A DNA stretch of 64,000 nucleotides, from assembly GCF_015706575.1 (NCBI RefSeq), contig NW_024037063.1:15934927-15998926 (forward strand), written 5' to 3'. Position 1 is the stretch's first letter, and every line of letters starts with the position of its first letter. The notes under the pieces are model-generated. The model saw only the letters and a list, made by a program, of their open reading frames with translations, was not told the origin of the DNA and searched no databases. A program made the position numbers and the translations under genes. This stretch comes from Patiria miniata (lineage: Eukaryota > Echinodermata > Asteroidea > Valvatida > Asterinidae). Positions 10,292 through 21,492 of this stretch are shown one piece after another.

Positions 10292-11320
10292 ATTAGGCCA
10301 AAAAAAAAAATATTTCTGCTTCCGATTACATGCCTTTCAAAAATAGGGTCGGTCGGTCGGAAATGTTTTTTTTTTGGCCAATTTTTTTTATGCAGATTGA
10401 ATGGGGTATTCAATTATATGCGAAGTTTTAGCCTGAACTATTTCTATTGCACTACGAAAGCTATACACGAAATGGCAACAAAAAGTGAGTAAAACCTACC
10501 TTTAATTATTGTCAATATATTTACGTTCGATAATTTCAAAAAATAATGAAAAATTCAGGCCGTTCGCACCATATGCACAACGCTAGTCAAGACGTGGGGA
10601 GCTGGCCAAAACTCCGAGGTGTGTGATGCGTGCGTGTGTGGCGAGCGTCCCACCATGGGCCAACAGACCTGTTTTAACGGTCAACAATTTCGGGAAACAC
10701 GCGGCATGTATCACTCCAAATACGAGTAGTGCGATCTCAAAATGAACTCCTGAACACAGAAAATACATACACAGACAAGCTAGATCAATTCTGTAAATTA
10801 ACTTGCAAAAATGTTCTTTCTCCATCGGTGTTTTCTTGGCATTTTTACGATGTCGAATCCGACCAGTTGACAGTGGCCTGCACTGTACCGATAGCGCGCT
10901 ATCGGTCATATAGCTAGCTTTGGACTGGTTACCGCATTTACAATATGTCTTCTAAATTGGCCCCTGCGCAGCGCGGCGCGGCGTGGTGGGAACCAGTTGT
11001 CGCCACGTGATTATAGTCACCGTGCGTGACATCGAATTGCGAAGTAGTTATGTCGCGAAGCGAATTTGTAATAACGGAGGTTTCTTTTGAAAAAAAGCGA
11101 ATGTAAGTAAGAAAACAAATAAATACAAGCATTTTTGGATGCAAAAGGGTTGTTGAGAGGTATTTTGTGAAGACAGAAAAAGACAGATTTTATTTGTATT
11201 TATTCAAATTTGTTTGTTTGTTTTTTTTGTGTTGGAATTGCCGATAAAATTTTTAGGGTCGCAGCCTAAAAATAGGGTCGGTCGGGTAACCGGAAGCAGA
11301 ACTATTCTTTTTTTTGGCCT
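10292..11320. mobile_element. GGCC-ended MITE-like element, about 1 kb
   Basis: The left end is GGCCAAAAAAAAAAATATTT followed by CTGCTTCCG. The right end is CGGAAGCAGAACTATTC followed by TTTTTTTTGGCC, a near-perfect inversion. The 3-bp flanks are TTA and TCA, a possible degenerate 3-bp duplication. A TAGGGTCGGTCGG phrase lies next to both ends in the same orientation (10346 and 11272). A second GGCC lies at about 10375, so the first 85 bp also look like a miniature element. The TIR start resembles the 359-bp MITE at 3656. No transposase frame was seen. Confidence 0.65.
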
Positions 11321-12837
11321 CATCACTATAATATTGAATTTAATATTCTAATGAGAATCTTTTGAAAAAAAGAGAGAAACATACACTGATCTAGAGAAAG
11401 ATGTCCCCACTATCATTGGCCCTCTCTATGGAAAGGTAATGCACATATGCATTTCATTGTGCGCATAAATGACTATCCATCTGAAATCATGTTAGTCAAG
11501 TCGCTAGATATGTTGAACCATGAAGCTATTGAACCAAGCATATGATAAGAAGCATGATTAGTGCCGTGCTAGTAGATGTTGGGCCACCAATAAACATACA
11601 TGTACACGACTATTTAGTGACTTGTCCTCAAGTCTGCTACTAGAGTCAAACCAATGCTTCTACACAATCTATGGACGTAACACACAAAAATGATTAACCC
11701 TGGAACCACCCCAACTCCATCAAAATCCATCCCCCCTTTTTGGTGGATTTTGGGGGACTTTGTCTAGAAGGCCTGGTGTGACTTAATATTGATGGAGTAT
11801 GATGGACTTGGGCCTAATGGCCTGAAGCAGTGCTAGGGGTATCCGATTGATTTTGCCTAGCTTCCTGTACTGCTATTGGGATAAAAGCCATGTGTAGCAA
11901 ATCTATGAATGTCAACCAGTGCATCAGTGGTGGATTCCATTATGTCATGTACAGTTTTGTATTGGACGCAGAGTGAATGATGGATTTTTATGGACTTGGT
12001 CCAGTTCCTAGTAAAATAAGCTAGGGAGTTAGGATTAACACTTAATTCTGAATTCAGTGAGCAATTTCTCAAAACCTGATTCTTTCTTTAATTGCTGAAT
12101 ATGGATATTTTTTCTGCTTTCATTAATTCATTTTAAGTATTAAATACTCAGATTCTTAAAATTTGTATGGTGTGATTTTCCAAATGGTTGCCACAAGTGC
12201 ACGAATATGGTGGGAAGTAACTTTAATGCTTCCTCATTGGCACAGATGGACAACCACTGCCCCTCTCTATGGAGACCTAATGCATACGCATTGTGCTGGA
12301 CAAATATTTGAATATCTGTCCGAAAATGAAATGTTGAGACCCACGAGATGATACTGCTTGGTAGATAGCAATGCCACTGATGGACAAAACACTATCAATT
12401 ATGACAGATCAGTGATCATTTTTGTGTGTGTAAAGGAATTGTGGGTAGTTGTCAAGTGAAACAAGAGCAGTCCCTGAGTAACAAATCGCACTCTTTCCCA
12501 CCTGGTCTCTCCACAATATCACAGGGGTCAATAGATGACCAAGCCCGAGATATCCAGTTGAGCAGGTGGGTGAGCAGATGTGTAGGAAGACATGCAAAAT
12601 ACAGGGGTGTATTAGTCTAGTGGCAGGACCAATCCAATTCCTAAGTATGAACGTAGCATTATAATGCTCATTAAAAGGCTACTGTTGCATAAAAGGCTAC
12701 ACATGCATTCTGAGCCATGCTGTTACCTGGGTCCATATTGGTGAGGTGACCCATTGGTTTGTTAAAAGTAAGCCATGGGGAGTGGAAGGAAATTTTGACC
12801 ATTTGTGACCTTTTAAACAGCAGGAGTGTTAACTTAC
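11321..12837. other. Probable DCAF17 intron or flank, no further exon assigned
   Basis: This lies downstream, on the minus strand, of the DCAF17-like exon. Two overlapping open frames at 12409-12620 on the minus strand could be a 3' exon, but neither matches a protein I recognise and the acceptor is weak. A phrase around CCCTCTCTATGGARACNTAATGCA occurs at about 11420 and 12262, so part of this stretch is repeat-derived. Confidence 0.4.
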
Positions 12838-12968
12838 AAATGATGGTGACCAAGATATATCTTCTTCAAGATCTGACCAGTCTGAAGATCAATTCGGATG
12901 AGGTTCTGGCATTTAGTAAGACCAAGTACGTAGGGTCTGTGCTCACCATCTACCATGGGTAATATGTT
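12838..12968 (-). CDS. DCAF17: DCAF17-like internal exon (131 bp)
   Basis: The minus strand has a polypyrimidine tract and acceptor (CTTTCCTCTCCCACAG) immediately before 12968 and a donor GTAAGT immediately after 12838. The exon reads NILPMVDGEHRPYVLGLTKC then QNLIRIDLQTGQILKKIYLG. This matches the DCAF17 segment with ILP, an L-x-L/A-L-T motif, N-x-L-x-RI, TGKIL and KIYL in the same order and spacing. DCAF17 is a nuclear/nucleolar substrate receptor of DDB1-CUL4 ubiquitin ligases. The length is 43 codons plus 2 bases, so the downstream junction is phase 2. Neighbouring exons were searched for by eye and not found, so the rest of the gene lies outside or behind large repeats. It could be an isolated exon copy. 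Confidence 0.72.
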
Positions 12969-13870
12969 CTGTGGGAGAGGAAAGAAAGAAAAAAATCAGA
13001 ATACACACATACTGGTACATGTAAAACATTTTGGTTACATAAGTGTGAAATTTATTTCTTATTAAAATCTCCTTCAGAAAATATATTTCTCAAAGCAAAT
13101 TCTACTATACAAAAGTTTGATACCGTTGCACTCTTAATAAAAAATACTGTCCTGGCATGTAGTAACATTGGTAAATACCCAGAAACAAACCTACCGATTT
13201 AATGAGAAAGACCTTGCTCATAGTGAAGACAGGTCTGATACCAAATACTCTGTGAAATTGTTACACCTGAAATGTACCGTTCGGAAGGAAACAATAAATG
13301 AAGGTGATTTAAAAAAAAAACCAAGAATTTTTACAGATACAGTTTTTGTTTTGTTTTTCAAAGCGTTTAATTTGATATTTACCTTTCTGCTATAACATTT
13401 GAATTGATAATCGATAAAATACTAGGAAGAAATTAAAGTTCACTGGTTCACTGTCCCCATAGGTTTGTGTAAAAATTTCACACCAGAAATGCAATGCAAA
13501 TGTCAAACAGGTTTACCGACCACTCAGAGCCAAATGTATGAACTGTGACACTATCTTGGTGAGAAACAGCACAACATTTTGATTGGTCACTAATCGTCAG
13601 CTGCTCCTTATGAGCCATGCCAAGATTTTTGGACTGTTTTGGCAGGTTTTTAATCATTCATTTTGTATTTTGTATCATAATTTTTTTAGTTATCAAAAAA
13701 AGGTTTCAGGAAGACTTTGTTTCTCTTTTGCAACTTTGCACGGAATAATAATTCTTTAATGAAAAATAATAAAAAAGGAATCCTTCTTTTTTCCATATTA
13801 ACTTTTTTTCTTGCTATACATTGAAAACATTGCTATTGTAATTATGAAATTAACCTCGGGTTTTCAGATC
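12969..13870. other. No gene recognised (probable intron upstream of the DCAF17 exon)
   Basis: AT-rich DNA with short open frames only. The polypyrimidine tract and acceptor of the DCAF17-like exon sit at its left edge on the minus strand. Confidence 0.4.
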
Positions 13871-14240
13871 AACAACTGTTAATAAGCTTAATGTTTGAGT
13901 AATAAAATCATTTTTTGGTTTTGCTTGATAGTATACCTTTAACTGATACAGTTCAGTTGTTTGTTTACAGGTTAACAATGCATGTTTACAGTCGTCAATC
14001 GTATCACACGTTGAGCATAACAGACTTCCCATTTTTATACAACAATTCTTTAGTTGATATTATACGATGCATGAATCTGTAATTGAAGTTCTCAACTTAA
14101 TTTCTTTAATGTCGACTATTTTCTTTTTCCGTGTGGAAGTTCAATTAATATTTCATCCAATAATTTTTCCCAACACGATTTAAATTGAGGCGTTTGACTT
14201 CTTTCATCAACCCAAAAGTAGTTGTAATGATTTCTAAGTT
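13870..14240 (-). pseudogene. L1-type LINE 3' fragment with zinc-binding motif
   Basis: On the minus strand, pieces in different frames read YWVDERSQTPQFKSCW, then TFNYRFMHRIISTKELLYK, then LLCSTCDTIDDCKHALLTCK. The pattern RIL/MHRII.T...LYKMG...C..C....D...H.L..C is the zinc-binding region (zf-RVT) found after the reverse transcriptase of L1-type non-LTR elements. Frameshifts near 14050 and 14130 show decay. No polymerase domain precedes it, so only the 3' end remains. Confidence 0.65.
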
Positions 14241-16800
14241 ACTTAGACAAGGGTTAACATTAACTTGTTTACAATAACTGATGACTAGTGTTTTGGTAAA
14301 GCCTTTATTAACATGAATATTTGACTAAAACTAAGGTGACTTATCACTGAACCAAAGTTTTCAAAAAGAAACTTACAATGGTGTGTACATTAAATATCTA
14401 GAGGCCTTAATACACGAATGCTACTAAACCTGCAGTACAGCCAATTTTGGCAAATATTCTTTACGTGACTAGCCACGTACAATGTACGTGGCTTGAAGTT
14501 TCCTTCAATTCTCCATGATTTGAAAGAAGAGTACATGTATACAGATTCAACTTGGAAACCTTTGAGTGCCAGGCCGGCAGCCTAAAATGGCTTTAACAAA
14601 CAACCTCTATACTGAACAATCTTTTGTTGAACTAATTGTGGTCATTACTAGCAATGTTCTAGTGCACTATCAACACCCTGGTCTTGGTAGGTCAGATGTA
14701 GGGGTAAGCATTTCAAGAGTGCTATACATGTACATCCCCAGTATTTGTCTACGGTGAAAAGACCTGTGATATACATACAAAGTAAGAGGTAATCACTTCA
14801 TTCAGAAGTACTTGACTTAATTTACTGCTCATTTTCTCAACTTACTAGTTCAGCAGAGCAGTGAAGGTTAGCCTCCAATTTATAGGTGTGTGACTTGTCT
14901 GGATTTGTATACACTATTGTAGGCATGGCATGAAGTCCATTCCTGTTAAAAAACCCAAACATTATTAATCTATGCTTTACTTTTCATTCTTTGATTGTTT
15001 CTGTCCTACACTTCTGTTTGTAGCCCCTAACCCCAAGTTGCTATTGGCCTTTCAGTGGACGAATTCCATTAAAAAAATAATTCATTCAGTAGTGATTGAC
15101 GACAGTCAGGGAATGTTCTTACGTATTTGCCATCGATGTGTTACAGGTAACGCAAGATCCATAATGTGTGGATGTTTCATGCACAATAGATAAACATGTA
15201 ACCAACTTTAAATGTTTGTCCAACTTTCAATCATTTTTATAATTAAGCAAACTCACTTTATCCATTCATATTGAGTACATGTAAGTTTAATCTACTGAAT
15301 GAACTCCAAGCACTAGAGCATAAACAGTTCAGAGAAATCATTTTAAAAGATCTGATTCATGCCCTTTTTGAACTCCAACAAACAATAAGCCTGTAAGTTG
15401 TTGCCAATGTGACACAAATTCGAAGGGAAACCAAAGCCCACCCTGATTACATGATACATGTACTTTCATACTTGGCAGCTGTAGTGTGTGTACTGTGCTC
15501 ACTGAGAAGGTGTCATTGAAAGTATACAAACCTGAACATTTTAAAATTTGAATGACATGTGCAAAGTACAGTATGGGTACATGTAGTCCCCTCACTTTCA
15601 CAGTTCAGTGTGCAAACTTGTATAAAGTCATGAAACTTGGTATGACGAACCAGACCTGATATAGGGTCCTTTCACCTGACTTGTTAATTAGGATGTGCAT
15701 TTACACTGTGCATATAATGACAAACTTGTGTGCATCTGGCAGGCTGCCTGCATTAAATATATTTTGTCACCAACTCTGTTTCTCCATAAACCCTGTGCAG
15801 TAGCCCTGCAGGATTCCAGGAATGTGAGGCACAGGCCAACATCCTGAGCCCCAGCTTTAACCATAGAAATTTTCAGTTTGGTTTTAGCTACTGATCAGAA
15901 CACATGTAGGGAGTGCATATCATGTAACAACTAAGTTTTCACAGCACTGGCCACACTCAGCTGTCATGCTACCACTGCAGAATAAAATCTACCATATCAC
16001 CTGACATGCCTGAGAACCTGTCCCATTGTAACACATCATTAAGCATAGATTTAATACTTACAGACTGTAACATGTCCTAAAGTCATCCAGGTAAAGTCGA
16101 TCTCTGTCAAGTAAAAGTATGTATGGAAAGGACATTCCAAATCACCATTAATAATTCCACATAACACTTCTTTTGATACAATCAACATACATGTTCATAT
16201 ACATTGTACAGTGTGTATAAAAAAAAAGGTAATCTGAATATAACGAAGAAATAAGTGAAAAAGTTATGAACTTAAAATTACAAACATTGCAAGAGTGAAC
16301 TGAGTGAATAATAATGTATGATTGACCAGTACTAACTACATTCCCTTAGATCCCTGAAACAGCAGGTGACAATTGACCGGAGAATTCCAGTCCTGGTGTG
16401 ATCGGATCATCAGTTATGGCAAAACCAGAGCCGACGAGATGCTCAACAACCGGTCCTAATTCAAGCTCATATTGCAACACTCAACCAAGACGCACATTTA
16501 AAGACCTTTTTGAGAACATATTATATGTAACTGTAAGTTTATATTATTTTTTTTTTTTTTAAATGTTTAAACCCTGAAGATGATTTGTAATGAATTATGA
16601 ATAATGTTTGTATCATTGCAGTTACAAATTCTGATAATGAGGTTAAGCTGATTGTATTTAAGCAGAGAATTGTTGGGGTTTATATGAGAAGCTTGATGCA
16701 AAAAGAGAATTGTAGTTGTAAAGCCAGGCATTTTAGAAAGTAGATTTCCCATTATAAAAGTTTCTGTTTGTATTTTCGTCTACGGAACTTGCATTGGTTT
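14241..16800. other. Long non-coding stretch, no gene recognised
   Basis: No exon with credible splice sites and conserved protein pattern was found. A frame on the minus strand at about 16350-16480 (ELGPVVEHLVGSGFAITDD) is open but unrecognised. ACATGTA palindromes recur. A T run lies at 16547-16560. Confidence 0.4.
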
Positions 16801-16824
16801 AATGGCACTGAGCCAGTGTTGCCA

Positions 16825-17365
16825 AAACCATCTATGGAGAGCTCTGAGCCAGTGTGGCCCAAGCCATCTACGGAGAGCACTGAGCAGGTCTGGTCCAAGC
16901 CATCTATGGAGAACACTGAGCAAGTCTGTCCCACTAGCCATCCACGGAGAGCACGGAGAGCACGGAGCCGGTCTGACCCAAGATATCTACGGAGAGCACT
17001 GAGCCAGGTCTGACCCACTAGCCATCCACGAAGAGCATGGAGCCGGTCTGACCCAAGATATCTACAGAGAGCACTGAGCTGGCCCGGCCCAAGCCATTTA
17101 CGGAGAGCACTGAGCCGGTCTGGTCCAAGCCATCTATGGAGAACACTGAGCCAGTCTGGCCTAAGCCATTTATGGAGAGCACGGAGCCGGTCTGACCCAA
17201 GATATCTACGGAGAGCACTGAGCCGGTCTGGCCCACTAGCCATCCACGGAGAGCACTGAGCTGGCTACAGAGCACTGAGCTGGCCCGGCCCAAGCCATCC
17301 ATGGAGAGCACTGAGCCGGTCTGACCCACTAGCCATCTACGGAGAGCACCAAGTTGGGACAACCC
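16825..17365 (+). repeat. 36-bp minisatellite, about 15 units
   Basis: The unit is approximately CCATCTACGGAGAGCACTGA followed by GCCGGTCTGGCCCAAG, with variants of 36, about 39 and 40 bp. Because 36 is a multiple of three the array stays open over long stretches in several frames on both strands, giving proline/serine/glutamate-rich or leucine/arginine-rich predicted peptides. Units of non-multiple length break these frames. No start context, splice sites or flanking conserved protein were found, so I treat it as non-coding. Confidence 0.85.
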
Positions 17366-17674
17366 AGGCCACCGAAGGAGACCACCAGACAAAGTGAGCT
17401 ATAATAACAACTGGCTCAGGACCATGGGCATACCGGTAGATGTCTGGCAAAGTGAGCTGAAGGCGAGCTCACTACACTGATCAGCATCATCTTGACTTCA
17501 CTGTTTGTACGTTTTGTCTTTGACTACTAAAACGTGATGGCTGGGTGATACACAGTATAGCAGGAAAGGGAAGTGGATGAAAGCCTCTGACTGACCCCTT
17601 GGTAATACTTTAGCATGAGTGTGGTTAGGAGAGTCTTATATGTTTGTCAAACCCAAAAATACAATGCATTCTCC

Positions 17675-18358
17675 CAGACTTGTATGACTCGTAACTCGGA
17701 CTGGGACTCGAGTCTGACTCGAGTTCCATTTTCTGTGTCTTGGCCTCGGACTCAAGTCACCATGACAGATGACTCGGACTCAGACTCGGACTTGATGCTG
17801 CGGACTCAGACTTGGACTTGGACTTGGACTCGACCTGCATGACTCGGGACTCGACCAAAATTGCCACAAATCACTTAGGTTTGTAATACACACTGTAACT
17901 ACAAATTATTTTGAAGGCGATCCTCTCCTTAGCAAGTGATACACAGTGCGCGATGTGCGGCTTCTGATATACAATGTATTGATTTGGGGATTCAATGTAT
18001 CGAAACATGCCCCAGCGTCCACACTTGATATTGAGTAAATGCAAGCTTGACAATGTTTGGTACCAGATTATCCTTTCCAGATGCAGCTAGACACTGCATG
18101 CAGTGCCTTGCCTTATGTTTAACATGTAATTTCCAGTTCTTTAAATTAGAGAAAAGCTGTGAAAAAAATGAAAACATTTACACTGTGAGGTTTTAGCAGT
18201 ACCTCCAAATTTATTTCCAATATATATTAGACGTGACTGGCGACTCGTACTCGGACTCGACCTTTGTGACTCGTGACTTGGATTCGACCTACATGACTCG
18301 GGACTTGGACTTGGACTTGGACTCGGACTCGATGTTTAGTGACTCGAATACAAGTCTG
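17675..18358. mobile_element. GACTCG-rich hAT-like non-autonomous element
   Basis: The ends are CAGACTTGTAT and its inverse ATACAAGTCTG. The 8-bp flanks are CATTCTCC and TATTCTGC, identical at six of eight positions, as expected for an old hAT duplication. Both terminal zones (17690-17855 and 18228-18345) are filled with degenerate GACTCG / GACTTG hexamers in direct and inverted orientation. The 370-bp centre is unique and non-coding. Similar hexamer clusters at about 23810-23965 and 53855-53960 may be related fragments. Confidence 0.6.
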
Positions 18359-18359
18359 T

Positions 18360-18955
18360 ATTCTGCAGAAATTAAGTCCGCAAGGTACATCAAATGAATT
18401 TTAAGCTATATGTGTATACTCAAGGTGTGCCTAATCCTCAGGTGTACCATAAGCTTAGAACCTAGTTATGTAAATATCTCGAATGTAGCATATTTATTGA
18501 ACATTATGGTGTACAGTACCATTTTATGCACCCACTATCTCTATCATACCTCCTTTTCAATGCAAAGTCCACAGCAACAGTGCATTTCTCAAACAGCTTT
18601 AATCACTACTGATTTAGCCAACTTGGAAAAGGAGTTTTTAGCAATCGTTCTGAAATTGATAGTGCTCGTTCATCTCTGACTACAGAGATGCTTTCAGCTT
18701 TCAATAATGTTTAAAGGGGAAGCTGATGAACCACACTTTAAGATGGAACCACTTTACTTTGACATTGTTCAATTTCAAACATGTAACTCTCACAAACAAA
18801 CCTTTCATACTCATATCACCCAGATTACCTATTTAGATTACACTTATTATACATTTTTGGAGGGTGACCTGCAAAACTGAACAGTTACAAAAGCTTCAGT
18901 TTAAACAAATATGATAAAAATACTTATTTTCTATTGGATTGTTTTGGATGACTGT
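18360..18955. other. Non-coding stretch, no gene recognised
   Basis: Short open frames without a recognisable protein pattern; no terminal repeats were found. Confidence 0.4.
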
Positions 18956-18959
18956 CAGC

Positions 18960-20020
18960 GGTGCTGCCAGATTTTTGAGTGGTCGGGCACAACCCGACCA
19001 CTCTTTGGAGTTGTTGCAATTAATCTTTCTTCCTTCCTTTCTTGCTTTCTTTCTTTCTTTCTTTTTTTTTTCTGGACAATACTTCTCTGCGGGTTTTCTC
19101 CTAAACGGTTTATGATATGAACTTGTAACTTTAAATATATATCGACCCTCATCCCAAGTGGTGCACATTACTCTGAAGTCATGTTGAAAAAATGACGATC
19201 TTGTTTCACCTATAACTCTTGAACAAAATGATAAATCACGTGCCAATCTTGTAATCAGATAGACAATTAATTGATAAACATTTCATTTCGTGTACGTGAA
19301 CTCGCTTGACCTTTACTTCTGGGTCAACCGAAAGGTCAAAGTTAGGTGAATTCAAAACACAGACAGAAGCCTCAAGATCAAAACGAACCAAATTTCTTCC
19401 AAACGATTTACAGGATTATGATAAAACCTGGTATGAACTTGAACCTCCGTCCATAAATGTAAACAAAAATCTGATGTCATCATGACATCATCAGGTATCA
19501 AATTACAAGCAATTTAAGGGCCAAATTTGTGAAAACAGTTTCAGCTATATCTCTAGAACTAAATAGAGTATCATGTTCGTTTTTGCGTGAGGTTGTAAAT
19601 GATGCCTCGGGCAACAATTCTTATTCCAGGGCACAAAACCGCTTGACCTTCACTTCCGGTGTTACCGGAAGTGCAATAAAAATTGAGTATAACTCGAAAG
19701 CGGATGCCTTTTACTATAAGCAAATAAATTATGGAAGGGTTTACAATGTAGAACAGAATAAAGGACACAAAAACAGCATTATGACGTCATCATTTGAAAG
19801 GGCGCCCTCTAGCGGTACATCAAATAGGGTTTCCTTTTTTTAATTTAAAATCATCTGTCCAAATTTAACCAAATCGCCCCTTGTTATTTTTGTATTAACT
19901 ACATATAACTTTGGAAGGTTTCAAAATTATGGCGTCATCAAACTGGAAGTTACTGAAGGTCGAATTTGAAGAAAAAATTTAAATTTTAAATTTTAAAATT
20001 GCCAGCCCGACCACATTGTG
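18960..20020. mobile_element. GTGGTCGGGC-ended repeat with CRE-like core, about 1.05 kb
   Basis: The left end has GAGTGGTCGGGC, itself part of a short hairpin with CCCGACCACTC. The right end has GCCCGACCACAT. Inside lie a (CTTT)n patch (about 19023-19066), ATGTCATCATGACATCAT near 19476, a CTTCCGGTGTTACCGGAAG hairpin near 19653 and ATGACGTCATC near 19781. The interval 19605-19965 matches 53990-54340 in order and wording. No transposase frame was recognised; the 104-residue open frame at 19529-19843 has no protein similarity that I can see. Confidence 0.5.
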
Positions 20021-21340
20021 TTTGTAACTCAACAAACGCCTTATACTTCTAGTTCCACTTTTCTTTTGTATTATAGAAGGTGTGAGACTGGGTTTGAGTA
20101 TAGTGTTGTAATCGTCCTGTCCATTGTCTATCTACAGCTGTCCTTTAAATTCATAGCATTTGCCTTTCTTTTAGCCGTGGTTATGTAACATATCAGGTTT
20201 TTTTCATTCATGCGTACTGGAGCGCAAAGTGCAGGAATCTGGTACAGGACAGAAGCTTGTAGAAACTCAAACCGAAGAGATGCTTGAAGCCATTGCTGCA
20301 ACATCTTGTGCTTCTAAATTCCCACCTAGAGGGTGAAGAACCGTAAGTTTAATATGTTTCACTTTGGTTATTATTTTCTTAGTTATTCCCGATGTATGTT
20401 TTTGTGTAAAGAAACAGTGGATTTTTATATACACACATGTAATTACTGGAAATGTACATGTATCTTGACTCACTCTGTATAGCTTAAATTTCCAACCATT
20501 GCATTGTACATTATTTTATTAGAGCCTATAGGGTAATATTTGTCTATTTGCAAAAGATTTGTTTTCATTTAAAGACAGCTTTCACTTTTGGGGTGGCCGA
20601 GTAGAGACCATGCGTATTGTCTGGTTGCTGACAACTAAGGGCGCCATTGCAACGCAGTCTGGTACCTAGTCGTCCCCCACATTGTAGCCTACACGGCGCG
20701 TAGAAGTGGCATCATTTTCCTATACCGCCAACGGTCACAGAAGAGGAACTTTTCTCCCTTTTTGGATTCTTCCGACATGGGAGAACTTCTTTTCCAACGA
20801 AGAGACATTTTTTTGATGCACTGCAAGGACCTGCTCGTCAACTCCACCACTCACAGGATCCCTGAACTATTTGTGTAAAGTATTTACTATTAGTAACTAC
20901 TAGTATAAAGTTTTTGCTCCTTTTATCAAAACATAAAATACCTTTTTTTGTCATTTAAAGGAGAAATTTATTGACTATATATCGAGAATTGCACATTACT
21001 CATTATTATATTACATGCACTTTGGACAGTCGAACGGGCAGTTGTTTGTGTATTTTATGACATTTTGTCTTAGCTCGGCCATGTTGGCTAAGCCTGAGTA
21101 GCCTACTCACTGCTGTAATATTGATTCAATTTTAGGCATCATTTCAATTCCAGGCATCATTTGCCAGACTTGAATAATTAATCAAGTCAAAGGACAAATT
21201 TCGAAGGGTTTTGATAAACATTTATGTGTTTGTTTAAACCCAATTGGTCACATTACGACATGTAGAAGGGAGGTTGTTGCAACCCCACATTGAATATCAG
21301 CCTCAGGTACTGAACTTGTATAGCTACTGTACTGTATATT
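20021..21340. other. Non-coding stretch, no gene recognised
   Basis: No exon, RNA gene or inverted terminal repeat was assigned. A GTGGCCGAG word at about 20597 resembles the D-arm of tRNA-Ser/Leu, but the rest of a tRNA is missing. Confidence 0.4.
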
Positions 21341-21344
21341 AGTA

Positions 21345-21492
21345 AGGGAATAAATGTGTGTTTGGGAGGTATTATAACACTCTGTTTAAGACCAGTGGGA
21401 GTCTGGATGGGTGATAATTACCCGAGGTGAAGCCGAGGGTAATTATCACCCATGTTTAATACCGACCGAACACATATTTATTCCCATTCATA
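21345..21492. repeat. Long hairpin with TTACCCGAGG..CCGAGGGTAA core
   Basis: The inner 15-bp arms GGGTGATAATTACCC and GGGTAATTATCACCC are perfect and enclose GAGGTGAAGCCGA. Outer arms GGGAATAAATGTGTGTTTGG and CCGAACACATATTTATTCCC pair imperfectly. Further GTTTAAGACCRG phrases occur at 21383, 21850 and 21893, suggesting a larger repeat reaching to about 21940. Confidence 0.7.

Noticed and set aside
12409..12620. Possible 3'-terminal DCAF17 exon on the minus strand
   Set aside because: Two frames are open, neither matches a known DCAF17 segment and the acceptor AG lacks a polypyrimidine tract.
16752..17392. Leucine/arginine-rich open frames of up to 163 codons on the minus strand
   Set aside because: They are products of a 36-bp tandem repeat; the other strand is equally open and no conserved protein, start context or splice sites support a gene.
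20590..20680. tRNA-Ser-like GTGGCCGAG word
   Set aside because: No anticodon arm, T-arm consensus GGTTCGAATCC or acceptor pairing follows.
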